64,000 bases of DNA from Ancylobacter mangrovi (GTDB taxonomy: Bacteria; Pseudomonadota; Alphaproteobacteria; Rhizobiales; Xanthobacteraceae): positions 372,001-436,000 of the forward strand of contig NZ_JANTHZ010000001.1 in assembly GCF_024752355.1 (NCBI RefSeq), given 5' to 3'. This document shows, one piece after another, positions 54,053-63,656 of this stretch. The position numbers and the translations under genes were made by a program. Under the pieces are notes generated by a model, which did no database searches, had not been told where the DNA came from, and saw nothing but the letters and a program-made list of their open reading frames with translations. Within the stretch, counting starts at the first letter, position 1; every line of letters begins with the position of its first letter.

Positions 54053-54675
54053 CTCGTTCCTTCGCCCGTCTGCGCGGGCGCCTCGTCTTCCAGCGCGTCT
54101 GCTGGCATCATCGCGAAAAAGGACGACCCGGAGGCGACACCGATCATCTCGCGCCCGTCGACCGTCCGCGTCTGCGCCCGCTCGGCGAGGTCGAGATAGA
54201 TCGGCCGCGTCAGCCGCGCCCACAGGCCCCGCCTGACATATATATAGGGCCGCGGCCCGGCACCGCCCGGCTGCTCGTCGAATCGAAGCGGGTGGTCGGC
54301 GTCGCAGGTCACGACGTCGTCGAGATTGGTGCGGAACACCAGCACCTCGCCGGCTGGCGAGGGCGCCGCCTGCATCTCGACCGCCAGCAGCGGCGCGTCC
54401 TCGACCCGGATGCCGAGCTTCTCCGCCGGGGTGACGAGCTCGTAGCGCCCGCCGGCCTCCCCGCCATGGCGCAGCACCGAGGCGAACAGCTTCACCAGCG
54501 CCGGACGGTGGATCGGCCGGCCCTCATGGTGCCAGACGCCCTCGCGGTCGATGCGGATGTCGATTTCGCCACAATCGGGCGGATTCCAGCGCTCGATCGG
54601 CGGCAGCGAGGGCGCCTCGCCTGCGGCGAGCGAGCGCACCAAATCGTCAAGTCGCCCCGAAGCTCCTGAAGCCAT
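54049..54675 (-). CDS. DUF1285 domain-containing protein
   Basis: The 208-residue protein fits DUF1285: PPIERWNPPDCGEIDIRIDR near residue 25-45, then WHHEGRPIHRPALVKLFASV, and YELVTPAEKLGIRVEDAPLL with FRTNLDDVVTCDADHPLRF. Members are cytoplasmic and uncharacterised; structures are known but activity is not. The gene leads a four-gene overlapping operon (DUF1285, Nudix, DUF6111, cca) and diverges from the moxR cluster across an intergenic region with a perfect palindrome. The ATG at 54675 starts the conserved part; the frame is open further but not coding. Confidence 0.88.
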   Translation of the reverse strand: MASGASGRLDDLVRSLAAGEAPSLPPIERWNPPDCGEIDIRIDREGVWHHEGRPIHRPALVKLFASVLRHGGEAGGRYELVTPAEKLGIRVEDAPLLAVEMQAAPSPAGEVLVFRTNLDDVVTCDADHPLRFDEQPGGAGPRPYIYVRRGLWARLTRPIYLDLAERAQTRTVDGREMIGVASGSSFFAMMPADALEDEAPAQTGEGTR

Positions 54676-54849
54676 GGCCAAATCCCTGTCACACGGTCGT
54701 AATCGCGCAGTCGTGATCCACCGCCCGATAGTCGACGCGGTTCCAAGATAGCGTAAGCTTGCCCTTCCGAAAGCCGCGCCGGCCCGGTCGGCATACCACC
54801 TGTCGCGTCCCGCGAGACACCGCAGTCCGCCACCGGAGGTATTCCTTTC

Positions 54850-54880
54850 GTGCATTGCAATAAATTTTATTGCAATGCAC
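54850..54880. promoter_or_regulatory. perfect 31-nt palindrome in the moxR/DUF1285 divergent promoter
   Basis: GTGCATTGCAATAAA (54850-54864) is followed by one central T and then by its exact reverse complement (54866-54880). The element is AT-rich in a GC-rich region and lies 54 bases upstream of the moxR start and 174 bases upstream of the DUF1285 start. Arms of 15 bases with no mismatch are very unlikely by chance. It has the look of a high-affinity operator, or a hairpin in the moxR leader. No known consensus was recognised. Confidence 0.8.
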
Positions 54881-54934
54881 CATGACGATGGGGCGGCGCG
54901 ATCGGGGTCGAGAGCGGGGTTGAAGGAGCACGGC

Positions 54935-55945
<1,011 letters not shown>

Positions 55946-56041
55946 GGCCGACCGAGGCGGGGGCACGCCCCGCCGCGAGGATGAGAGGCGGGGGCGCCTC
56001 GGGGCGACGCCCCGCACTGGTACTGACGGAGACGTTTTCGG

Positions 56042-56971
56042 GTGGAGTTCGACGCCGATACCGCGGTGAGAAGTGCAGCCCAGGATGCCGCCGGCCTCGT
56101 GAGCGCGATGCCGCGTCTCGTGCTGGAGGCACGCAGGATCGCCGCAAGCGTCTATCACGGCCTGCATGGGCGCCGGCGCGCCGGCACGGGCGAGAACTTC
56201 TGGCAGTACCGCCGCTTCATGGACGGCGAGCCCTCCTCGCGCGTCGACTGGCGCCGCTCCGCGCGCGACGACCATCTCTATGTGCGCGAGCGCGAATGGG
56301 AGGCCGCCCACACAGTGTGGATCTGGGCCGACCTGTCCGCCTCCATGGTGTTCGCCTCCCCGCTGGTGTGGGAGACCAAGCGCGACCGCGCGCTGGTCGT
56401 CGCCTTCGCGCTGGCCGAGTTGCTGGTGAAGGGCGGCGAGCGCGTGGGCATTCCCGGCGTGATGCGCCCGTCCGCCTCCCGGCGCATCGTCGAGAAGATG
56501 GCGGAATCGCTGGTGCACGCCCATTCGCTGCCGGACAGCCTGCCGCCCGCCTTCTCGCCCTCGCCGCTGGCCGAGGTGGTGCTGCTCGGCGATTTCTGGA
56601 GCCCGACCGCCGAGGTGGTTGCGAGCCTCGCCGGCCTCGCCGCTTCCGGCGCGCGCGGCCATGTGGTGCAGGTCTGCGATCCGGCGGAAGAGACCTTCCC
56701 CTTCTCCGGTCGCGTCGAGTTCCGCGAGCCGGAAACCGGCACCCAGCTCACCATCGGCCGCGCCGAGACGGTGCGGGCCGAATATGTGGAGCGCGTCGCC
56801 GCCCACCGCGCGACGCTGCGCCATGAGGCCGAGCGGCGGATGTGGAGCTTCATCGTCCACCGCACCGACCGGCCGGCGAGCGAATTGCTGCTCGGCCTGC
56901 ATGCGCGCATGAGCAATGCCGACGCCACCTTCACGCCCGCGGCCGGCACGGACGAGGGAGCGGCGGCATGA
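56042..56971 (+). CDS. DUF58 domain-containing protein
   Basis: The 309-residue protein is the usual partner of MoxR ATPases. The DUF58 core reads GTGENFWQYRRFMDGEPSSR, VDWRRSARDDHLYVREREWE, and continues into a VWA-like fold (WIWADLSASMVFAS, with a partial MIDAS in DLSAS). It lacks membrane segments. Such proteins are thought to help MoxR act on a membrane target, but no exact role is known. GTG at 56042 follows a GGAG; the stop overlaps the next start (ATGA), coupling DUF58 to the DUF4159 protein. Confidence 0.9.
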   Translation: MEFDADTAVRSAAQDAAGLVSAMPRLVLEARRIAASVYHGLHGRRRAGTGENFWQYRRFMDGEPSSRVDWRRSARDDHLYVREREWEAAHTVWIWADLSASMVFASPLVWETKRDRALVVAFALAELLVKGGERVGIPGVMRPSASRRIVEKMAESLVHAHSLPDSLPPAFSPSPLAEVVLLGDFWSPTAEVVASLAGLAASGARGHVVQVCDPAEETFPFSGRVEFREPETGTQLTIGRAETVRAEYVERVAAHRATLRHEAERRMWSFIVHRTDRPASELLLGLHARMSNADATFTPAAGTDEGAAA

Positions 56972-59841
56972 GCGGACTTCTCGGCCTGCCCCTCGCCTTC
57001 ACCACGCCGCTGATCCTGAGCGCGCTCGCCGTGCTGCCGGTGCTGTGGTTCCTGCTGCGGCTGGTACCGCCGCGCCCGCGCCGCATCGCCTTCGCGCCGA
57101 CCCGGCTGCTGCTCGACATCCCGCCGAAGGAGGAGACCCCGGCCCGCACGCCGTGGTGGCTCACCGCGCTGCGCCTGCTGCTGGCGGCGCTGGTCATCTT
57201 CGCCGCCGCCGGGCCGGTGTGGGACCCGCCCGTGGCCGGGCCTGCCGCCTCCGGACCGGTGGTGCTGCTGATCGATTCCGGCTGGCCCGCCGCTTCCGCC
57301 TGGGAGGCGCGCCGCGCCAGCGCCGAGGGCGTTGTCTCCGATGCCGACCTCGAAGGGCGCGGCGTCGTGCTGATCCCCACCGGCGATCCCCCGCTCGACC
57401 CGCAGGTGCTCTCGCCGACCGAGGCGCGCGAGCGGCTGCGCACCCTGTCGCCGGTCGGCCACGTGCCGGACCGCGGACCGGCGCTCGCCAGCCTGCGCAA
57501 GGCGCTGGCGGGCGCGCCGCAGGCCTCGGTGATCTACCTCTCCGACGGCGTCGCGCTGGACGGCACCGAGCGCGTCCCGGCCGAGATCGCCACCGCCGTG
57601 GGCGATCGCCCGCTGACCACGCTTGCGGGCGGCGTCGACGAGCCGCTGGCGCTGACCGGCGCCGACAATGCGGTGGATGCGCTGACGGTGAAGGTGATCC
57701 GCGCCGACCGCGACACGCTCCCGCGCAACGGCACGGTGCGCGCGCTCGACATGAAGGGCCTGCCGCTCGGCGAGGGCGGCTTCAGCTTCGAGCCGGGCGC
57801 GAAGGAAACCGAGGCGCGCTTCGACCTGCCGGTCGAGATCCGCAACGAGGTCGCGCGCCTCGAGATCGTCGACGAGCATTCGGCCGGCGCGGTGCAGCTT
57901 CTCGACAAGCGCTGGCGCCGGCGCACGGTCGGGCTGGTCTCGGGCGCCAATGTCGACCAGCGCCAGCCGCTGCTCGCCCCTTCCTATTATCTCACCCGCG
58001 CGCTCAGCCCCTTCGCCGACATCCGCACCGCCGAGGGCGAGGGCACCACCGAGGCGATCGACCATTTCATCGACCAGCGCCTGCCGGTGATCATCCTGTC
58101 CGATGTCGGCACGCTGCTGCCGCAGACCGCCGACCGCCTGATGCGCTGGATCGAGGGCGGCGGCGTGCTGGTGCGCTTCGCCGGCCCGCACCTCGCCAAC
58201 GGCTCGGACAATCTGGTGCCGGTCGTGCTGCGGCGCGGCGGGCGGGTGCTGGGCGGCTCGCTCTCCTGGGAGCAGCCGCAGTCGCTTGGCGGCTTCTCGC
58301 CCGACGGCCCGTTCCGCGACGTGCCGGTGCCGAACGATGTGAGCGTCGAGCGCCAGGTCCTCGCCGAGCCGGACGGGCTGCTCGCCTCGCGCACCTGGGC
58401 GACGCTGTCCGACGGCACGCCCCTCGTCACCGGCGAGCGGCGCGGCGCGGGCACGCTGGTGCTGTTCCACGTCACCGCCGACACCTCCTGGTCGAACCTG
58501 CCCATGTCCGGCGCCTTCGTCGACATGCTGCGCCGGGTGGTGGCGCTCGGCGGGTCGACCGCGGTCGAGGCCGATTCCGGTGCCGGCGCCACGGCGCCGA
58601 CCGGCGAGACGCTGGCGCCGACCCGCCTGCTCGACGGCTTCGGCGCCTTCCAGCCCTCCACCCCGACCGCGCGGGCGATCCCGGTCGGCTACAATGGCCG
58701 CGCCACCGACGACCACCCGCCGGGCTTCTACGGCCCGCCCGAGGGCATGGTCGCGGTCAACGCGCTGCTGCCGCGCGACCGGCTGGTGGCGCTCGACCTG
58801 TCCGGCCTCGGCCGCATCGAACCCTATCGCGACGCCACGCCGCGCGACCTGCGCGCGCCGCTCCTCCTGGCGCTGCTCGGCCTGCTCCTGATCGACGCCA
58901 TGATCGTGTTCCTGCTCGCCGGCGGCCTCAGCCGGCTGACCGCGCGGCGCGCCGCCACCGCCTCGATCATCGCCCTCGCCGCCGTGCTGGCGGGCGCGCC
59001 CGGCGGCCGGGCGCTGGCCCAGACCGCGCCGGCCAACCCGCCTGCCGCCAACGAAGCCCCCGCCAGCAAGCCGATGACGCCGGAGCAGATCGACTTCGCG
59101 ATCAAGGCCACCAGCGCCACCCACCTCGCCTATGTGGTCACCGGCGATGCCGAGACCGACGAAGTGAGCCGCGTCGGCCTCGGCGGGCTGACGCGCTTCC
59201 TCGCCCAGCGCACCGCGCTCGAGGCCGGCGAGCCGATGGGCGTCGACATCTCCCGCGACGAGCTGTCCTTCTTCCCGCTGCTCTACTGGCCGATCGTGCC
59301 CGGCACGCCGCGCCCGGCACCGGAGACGCTGGCGCGCATCGACGCCTTCATGAAGCAGGGCGGCACCGTCGTGTTCGACACGCGCGACGCGGAAAGCGTG
59401 CTGCCCGGCTCCAACGGCTCCGGCACGCCCGCCAACGACACGCTTCGCACCATCCTCTCCGGGCTCGACATTCCCGAGCTGGAGCCGGTGCCGCGCGACC
59501 ACGTGCTCACCAAGGCGTTCTACCTGCTGCACGACTTCCCCGGCCGCTTCACCGGCGGCACCACCTGGGTCGAGGCGCTGCCGGCGACCGAGGAAGGGGT
59601 CGAGCGGCCCGCCCGCGCGGGCGATGGCGTCTCGCCGGTCATCATCACCTCCAACGACCTTGCCGGTGCCTGGGCGGTGAGCGAGGACGGCCAGCCGATG
59701 CTGCCGACTTCCGGCACCGAGCCGCGCCAGCGCGAGTTCGCGTTCCGCGCCGGGACCAACCTCGTGATGTACGTGCTCACCGGCAACTACAAGGCGGACC
59801 AGGTCCATGTGCCGGCTCTGCTGGAAAGGCTCGGCCAGTGA
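56968..59841 (+). CDS. DUF4159 protein with BatA-type N-terminus
   Basis: The 957-residue membrane protein starts with a BatA-type region: helices near residues 8-28 and 64-82 around PPRPRRIAFAPTRLLLDIPP, then a VWA-like domain (VVLLIDSGWPAAS) and a glutamine-amidotransferase-like region (VIILSDVGTLLPQTADRLMR). A further hydrophobic pair lies near 635-675, ending in an Ala/Pro linker. The C-terminal part from about 704 is the DUF4159 domain (HLAYVVTGDAETDEVSRVGL). It is the largest protein of the moxR cluster and probably sits in the inner membrane with most of its mass on one side. Function is unknown. Confidence 0.87.
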   Translation: MSGLLGLPLAFTTPLILSALAVLPVLWFLLRLVPPRPRRIAFAPTRLLLDIPPKEETPARTPWWLTALRLLLAALVIFAAAGPVWDPPVAGPAASGPVVLLIDSGWPAASAWEARRASAEGVVSDADLEGRGVVLIPTGDPPLDPQVLSPTEARERLRTLSPVGHVPDRGPALASLRKALAGAPQASVIYLSDGVALDGTERVPAEIATAVGDRPLTTLAGGVDEPLALTGADNAVDALTVKVIRADRDTLPRNGTVRALDMKGLPLGEGGFSFEPGAKETEARFDLPVEIRNEVARLEIVDEHSAGAVQLLDKRWRRRTVGLVSGANVDQRQPLLAPSYYLTRALSPFADIRTAEGEGTTEAIDHFIDQRLPVIILSDVGTLLPQTADRLMRWIEGGGVLVRFAGPHLANGSDNLVPVVLRRGGRVLGGSLSWEQPQSLGGFSPDGPFRDVPVPNDVSVERQVLAEPDGLLASRTWATLSDGTPLVTGERRGAGTLVLFHVTADTSWSNLPMSGAFVDMLRRVVALGGSTAVEADSGAGATAPTGETLAPTRLLDGFGAFQPSTPTARAIPVGYNGRATDDHPPGFYGPPEGMVAVNALLPRDRLVALDLSGLGRIEPYRDATPRDLRAPLLLALLGLLLIDAMIVFLLAGGLSRLTARRAATASIIALAAVLAGAPGGRALAQTAPANPPAANEAPASKPMTPEQIDFAIKATSATHLAYVVTGDAETDEVSRVGLGGLTRFLAQRTALEAGEPMGVDISRDELSFFPLLYWPIVPGTPRPAPETLARIDAFMKQGGTVVFDTRDAESVLPGSNGSGTPANDTLRTILSGLDIPELEPVPRDHVLTKAFYLLHDFPGRFTGGTTWVEALPATEEGVERPARAGDGVSPVIITSNDLAGAWAVSEDGQPMLPTSGTEPRQREFAFRAGTNLVMYVLTGNYKADQVHVPALLERLGQ

Positions 59842-59908
59842 ACGCACGCCCCTTCCCGCGCCTCGCCTTGCCCGCCCGGCCCGCCGCCATGGCTGAGGGA
59901 GGCCGCGC

Positions 59909-61981
59909 ATGAATCTCGGCCTCGCCTTCGATCCGCTGGTCTCGCTGCCGCTGCTGATCGCCGCCGGCGCCGTGGCCGGCGTGGTGGCGCTGCTGCTCAT
60001 CTTCGCGCGCACCCGCGGCGCCTGGCTGCGCTCGCTGGCGCTCGCCCTCGCCGTGCTGGCGCTCGCCAACCCCTCGCTCACCCGTGAGGAGCGCGAGCCG
60101 CTGCCGACCGTGGTCGCGGTGGTGGTCGACAAGAGCACCAGCCAGCAGTTCGGCGACCGCACGCAGATGACCGAGGCCGCCCGCGCCGAGCTCGAGAAGC
60201 GGCTCGACAAGCTGAAGGAGCAGGGTGCCGAGATCCGCTTCATCGACGCCGGGGCCGGCGCCGGCGAGGTGGACGGCACGCGTCTGTTCACCGCGCTCTC
60301 CGCCGGCCTCGCCGACGTGCCGCCCGAGCGGGTGGCGGGCGCGATCTTCCTCACCGACGGGCGGGTGCACGACATTCCCGCCACCATGGCGGCGCTCGGC
60401 TTCCATGCGCCGGTGCACGCCATCATCTCCGGCCATGAGGGCGAGCGCGATCGGCGCGTGGCGCTGACCTCGACGCCGCGCTTCGGCATCGTCGGCCAGC
60501 GCCAGACCATCGGCTACCGGGTCGAGGACGAGGGCGCGCCCGCCGGCGCGCGGGTTCCTGTCACCGTGCGGCGCGACGGCGCGGTGGTGGCGCGGCCGGT
60601 CGTCACCGCCGGCCAGCCGGCCGAGATCGACGTCGAGATCACCCATGCCGGCGCCAACATCGTCGAGATCGAGGCCGCCGGGCTCGATGGCGAGCTGACG
60701 CCGGTGAACAACCGCGCCGCGGTCTCGATCGACGGCGTGCGCGACAAGCTGCGGGTGCTTCTGGTCTCGGGCGAGCCGAATGTGGGCGAGCGCACCTGGC
60801 GCAACCTCTTGAAGTCCGACGCCAATGTCGACCTCGTCCACTTCACCATCCTGCGCCCGCCGGAGAAGCAGGACGGCACGCCGATCAACGAATTGTCGCT
60901 CATCGCCTTCCCCACGCGCGAGCTGTTCCAGCAGAAGATCAAGGATTTCGACCTCATCATCTTCGACCGCTACGCCCAGACCGGCGTGCTACCGATGATC
61001 TATTTCGACAACATCGTGCGCTATGTGGAGGAAGGCGGCGCGCTGCTGGTGGCCGCCGGCGCCGACTACACGTCGGAAGGCTCGGTGTTCAACACGCCGC
61101 TGGAATCGATCCTGCCGGCCGGCCCCACAGGGCACCTGACCGAGGAGCCGTTCCGCGCCAAGCTCACCTCGGCCGGCGAGCGCCACCCTGTGACCCGCGC
61201 CCTGCCCGGCTCGCAGAACGACCCGCCCTCCTGGGCGCGCTTCTTCCGCGTCATCGACAGCCGTGGCGTGCGCGGCACCAGCGTCATGGACGGGCCGAAC
61301 AAGGAGCCGATCCTGCTGCTCGACCGCATCGGCCAGGGCCGCGTGGCGCTGCTGCTGTCCGACCAGTTCTGGCTGTGGGCGCGCGGCTTCGAGGGCGGCG
61401 GGCCCTATATCGACCTGCTGCGCCGGCTCTCGCACTGGCTGATGAAGGAGCCCGAGCTCGAGGAAGAGCGCCTCAGCATGGTGGCGCGCGGGCCCGACAT
61501 CGTGGTCGAGCGCCAGACCATGGGCGACAGCGTGCCCCCGGTCGTCATCACCACGCCCACCGGCGCCACCCGCACCTTGGATCTCACCGCCGCCGAGCCG
61601 GGCCTGTTCCGCGCCACCTTCCCGGCCGACACGCTCGGCCTGTGGCGGGCGGCCAATGGCGACCTGACGGCGCTGGTCAATGTCGGCCCGCTCAACCCGC
61701 GCGAATTCGCCGAGGTGACCTCGACCACGCAGACGCTGCGCGCGCCGCTGGCCGAGACCGGCGGTGGAGTGTGGCGCATGGCCGATCTTCCCGGCGGCGT
61801 GCCGCGCGTGGTGGCGGTGCGCTCCAGCGACCGCTTCGCCGGCGAGGACTGGCTTGGCCTGTCGATGCGCGAGGTCTCGGTGGTGCGCGGGCTCGGCCTG
61901 TTCCGGCTGTTCGCCGGCCTGTCCGGCCTTCTGATCCTCATGGCCGGCATCGCCGCCGCCTGGGCGCGCGAGGGGCGCTAG
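59909..61981 (+). CDS. large membrane protein of the moxR cluster (VWA/amidotransferase-like)
   Basis: The 690-residue protein has two N-terminal helices (LPLLIAAGAVAGVVALLLIF and LRSLALALAVLALA), a VWA-like segment (VVAVVVDKSTSQQFGDRTQM, then AIFLTDGRVHD), a beta-sandwich region, a class I glutamine amidotransferase-like fold from about residue 280 to 480 (LRVLLVSGEPNVGERTWRNL, YVEEGGALLVAAGADY) without an evident catalytic Cys, and a final transmembrane helix (LFAGLSGLLILMAGIAAAW). It closes the moxR cluster. Proteins of this plan always occur with MoxR and DUF58, and their substrate is unknown. GGGAGG precedes the ATG at 59909. Confidence 0.87.
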   Translation: MNLGLAFDPLVSLPLLIAAGAVAGVVALLLIFARTRGAWLRSLALALAVLALANPSLTREEREPLPTVVAVVVDKSTSQQFGDRTQMTEAARAELEKRLDKLKEQGAEIRFIDAGAGAGEVDGTRLFTALSAGLADVPPERVAGAIFLTDGRVHDIPATMAALGFHAPVHAIISGHEGERDRRVALTSTPRFGIVGQRQTIGYRVEDEGAPAGARVPVTVRRDGAVVARPVVTAGQPAEIDVEITHAGANIVEIEAAGLDGELTPVNNRAAVSIDGVRDKLRVLLVSGEPNVGERTWRNLLKSDANVDLVHFTILRPPEKQDGTPINELSLIAFPTRELFQQKIKDFDLIIFDRYAQTGVLPMIYFDNIVRYVEEGGALLVAAGADYTSEGSVFNTPLESILPAGPTGHLTEEPFRAKLTSAGERHPVTRALPGSQNDPPSWARFFRVIDSRGVRGTSVMDGPNKEPILLLDRIGQGRVALLLSDQFWLWARGFEGGGPYIDLLRRLSHWLMKEPELEEERLSMVARGPDIVVERQTMGDSVPPVVITTPTGATRTLDLTAAEPGLFRATFPADTLGLWRAANGDLTALVNVGPLNPREFAEVTSTTQTLRAPLAETGGGVWRMADLPGGVPRVVAVRSSDRFAGEDWLGLSMREVSVVRGLGLFRLFAGLSGLLILMAGIAAAWAREGR

Positions 61982-62040
61982 GGAAGTCTCCGCCGCGGAC
62001 TATGCTGGCGCGACAGATTCGCGCCACGCGGGAGTTCGCA

Positions 62041-62571
62041 ATGACGATCCACGGCTACATGGCCGCCAGCCTCGACGGCTATATCGCCGACAGGGACGGC
62101 GGCATCGGCTGGCTGGCGCCGTTCGACGAGGTCGATGCCGGCTATGCCGGCTTCATCGCCGGGATCGACACGGTGGTGATGGGCCGGACGACCTACGACC
62201 AGGTTCTGCTCATGGGTCGAGAGAGCGGCGCGGGCTGGTTCTATGGGGGCAAGCACGCCCTTATCCTCTCCTCGCGCCCGCTCGGAGACGCGCCCGCCGG
62301 CGTCTCGGCCTGGACGGACGACGTCCCGCGACTGATCGCGCATCTGCGCGCGCGGGAGGGGAACAGCTGGATCGTGGGCGGCGCCGCGCTTCAGGCGGCC
62401 TTCATCGAAGCCGGCGCGCTCGACCGGCTCGATCTCTTCATCATTCCGGTCCTGCTGGGGGACGGCGTGCCCCTGTTCCCGAAAAGCGATCGGCCGCCGC
62501 GCAGCCTCGCGCTGGAGAGCAGCGCCGCTCTCGGAAAGGGGATGGTGCATCTGGCGTACCGGCCCGGCTGA
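62041..62571 (+). CDS. dihydrofolate reductase family protein (RibD C-terminal type)
   Basis: The 176-residue protein fits the RibD_C/DHFR-like family: MAASLDGYIADRDGGIGWL, DTVVMGRTTYDQVLLMG, ALILSSRPLGDAP, WIVGGAALQAAFIEAGALD and FIIPVLLGDGVPLFP. It would bind NADPH and reduce an unknown substrate; true DHFR activity is not implied. GGGAG stands before the ATG at 62041, which also begins the conserved region; an earlier in-frame ATG at 62002 is less likely. It lies 59 bases after the moxR cluster and is probably separate. Confidence 0.88.
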   Translation: MTIHGYMAASLDGYIADRDGGIGWLAPFDEVDAGYAGFIAGIDTVVMGRTTYDQVLLMGRESGAGWFYGGKHALILSSRPLGDAPAGVSAWTDDVPRLIAHLRAREGNSWIVGGAALQAAFIEAGALDRLDLFIIPVLLGDGVPLFPKSDRPPRSLALESSAALGKGMVHLAYRPG

Positions 62572-62587
62572 AATCCGGGCGGTCCCG

Positions 62588-62800
62588 TCACCCCGTGAAC
62601 GGCACGATCTGCTTCTCGAAGATCTGCACGCCGAAGCCGGGCTTGCTGATGCACTGATATTGCCGCGCGATCTCGTCCACCAGCGCGGCGCGCGCGGCGT
62701 TGGTCCCGGCGATGTGCTTGTCGATCCACTCGTCCGGCACGGTGAGGGCCATGCCCGGCGCCATCCGGCACAGGATCAGTCTGAGTTCGTCGCCGTTCAA
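62588..62800 (-). CDS. small hypothetical protein (70 aa, TTG start)
   Basis: The 70-residue protein starts at a TTG at 62800 that is preceded by an excellent AGGAGG at five bases, so it is likely real although small. It is soluble, with helical stretches (ELRLILCRMAPGMALTVP, EWIDKHIAGTNAARAALVDE) and a C-terminal beta-like segment (FGVQIFEKQIVPFTG). Two Cys are present. I recognise no domain. It converges with the reductase gene 16 bases away and lies 62 bases after the GNAT gene, perhaps on the same transcript. Confidence 0.65.
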   Translation of the reverse strand: MNGDELRLILCRMAPGMALTVPDEWIDKHIAGTNAARAALVDEIARQYQCISKPGFGVQIFEKQIVPFTG

Positions 62801-62862
62801 GCGGACCTCCTCGCGTCGCGGCTCATCCGCTCATCCCCTATAGGGCGGCGGGGACGGCGCGT

Positions 62863-63384
62863 TCAAGCCGGCGCGAAGCCTTTCCGCACCGGGCCCTCGA
62901 CCGTCTCCACCGGCACGCCGTCGAGCGGGCAGACCAGCACGCGGCGGGGATCGACCGGGCCGGGCAGGCTCACCCTGCCGGGGGAGACGCGCTGGAAGCC
63001 CATGCGCCCGTAATAGGGCTCGTCGCCCACCAGCATGACGAGGCGCGCGGCGTCGGGCGCGGATTCGGCCCGCGCCGCCTCGAGCGAGCGCTCCACCAGC
63101 CGCCGGCCGATGCCGTGCGAGCGGAAGGGCGGCTCCACCGTGAGCGGGCCGAGCAGCAGCGCCTTCGCCTCGCCGACGACGATCGGGGTCAGGCGCACCG
63201 AGCCCACCAGCATGGTGCCGATATAGGCGGTGAAGGACAGGTCGCGCCGGTGCGGGTTGCCCTCGCGCAGCCGGTAGGCGGTGCGCGCGAAGCGGCCGGG
63301 GCCGAAGGTGCGGGCCACCAGCCGCTCGATCGCGGCATCGTCGGCGGGGTTCTCGGGCAGGATGGTGATGGACAGCTCGGTCAT
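62863..63384 (-). CDS. GNAT family N-acetyltransferase
   Basis: The 173-residue protein has the GNAT fold: a start strand LSITILPENPADDAAIERLV, a substrate loop, the acetyl-CoA pyrophosphate loop LTVEPPFRSHGIGRRLVE (R-x-x-G-x-G/A), then LVMLVGDEPYYGRMGF. The YYGRMGFQRVSPG end and the GPLTVEPPFRSHGIG core resemble the YhbS-like predicted N-acetyltransferases. Substrate unknown. GAGAG precedes the ATG at 63384. It diverges from the XRE-cupin gene across 253 bases, and such neighbours are often co-regulated. Confidence 0.88.
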   Translation of the reverse strand: MTELSITILPENPADDAAIERLVARTFGPGRFARTAYRLREGNPHRRDLSFTAYIGTMLVGSVRLTPIVVGEAKALLLGPLTVEPPFRSHGIGRRLVERSLEAARAESAPDAARLVMLVGDEPYYGRMGFQRVSPGRVSLPGPVDPRRVLVCPLDGVPVETVEGPVRKGFAPA

Positions 63385-63618
63385 CGGGGCTCTCGGACGC
63401 TCGGGGCTCGGCACGTCGCCGCGCCGAGCGGGCGCGTCACGGCCGCCGGCGGGCAGAGGAGAAAAGGCGCGCGCGCACGGCGGCGCGGCGGCTGCGCGCG
63501 TCTCGTCGTCGCTGGGCGGGCGTCCGGAGCATGGGTCCATCCTCTGAGGGCTGGCCCGGATAGCACAGCGCGGCGGGCAGGTCGAGGGATTCGCCGCGCC
63601 GATTGCCGCCGACCGCCT

Positions 63619-63656
63619 CATCCACTATAGGAGACATATGGATCATATAGTGGATG
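63619..63656 (+). promoter_or_regulatory. inverted repeat spanning the XRE-cupin start codon, probable autoregulatory operator
   Basis: CATCCACTATA (63619-63629) and TATAGTGGATG (63646-63656) are perfect 11-base inverted arms with a 16-base spacer that holds the AGGAG site and the ATG. Inside it ATATG and CATAT form a second, smaller dyad. Such a site could bind the XRE dimer for autorepression, or fold in the mRNA to hide the start. The right arm is also coding (His-Ile-Val-Asp). Confidence 0.6.

Noticed and set aside
56278..60510. Open reading frame of 1410 codons on the minus strand
   Set aside because: It runs antisense to DUF58, the DUF4159 gene and part of the next gene. Its translation is Arg/Ala/Gly/His-rich low complexity, as expected for a shadow frame under strong GC bias, and it has no domain or start signal.
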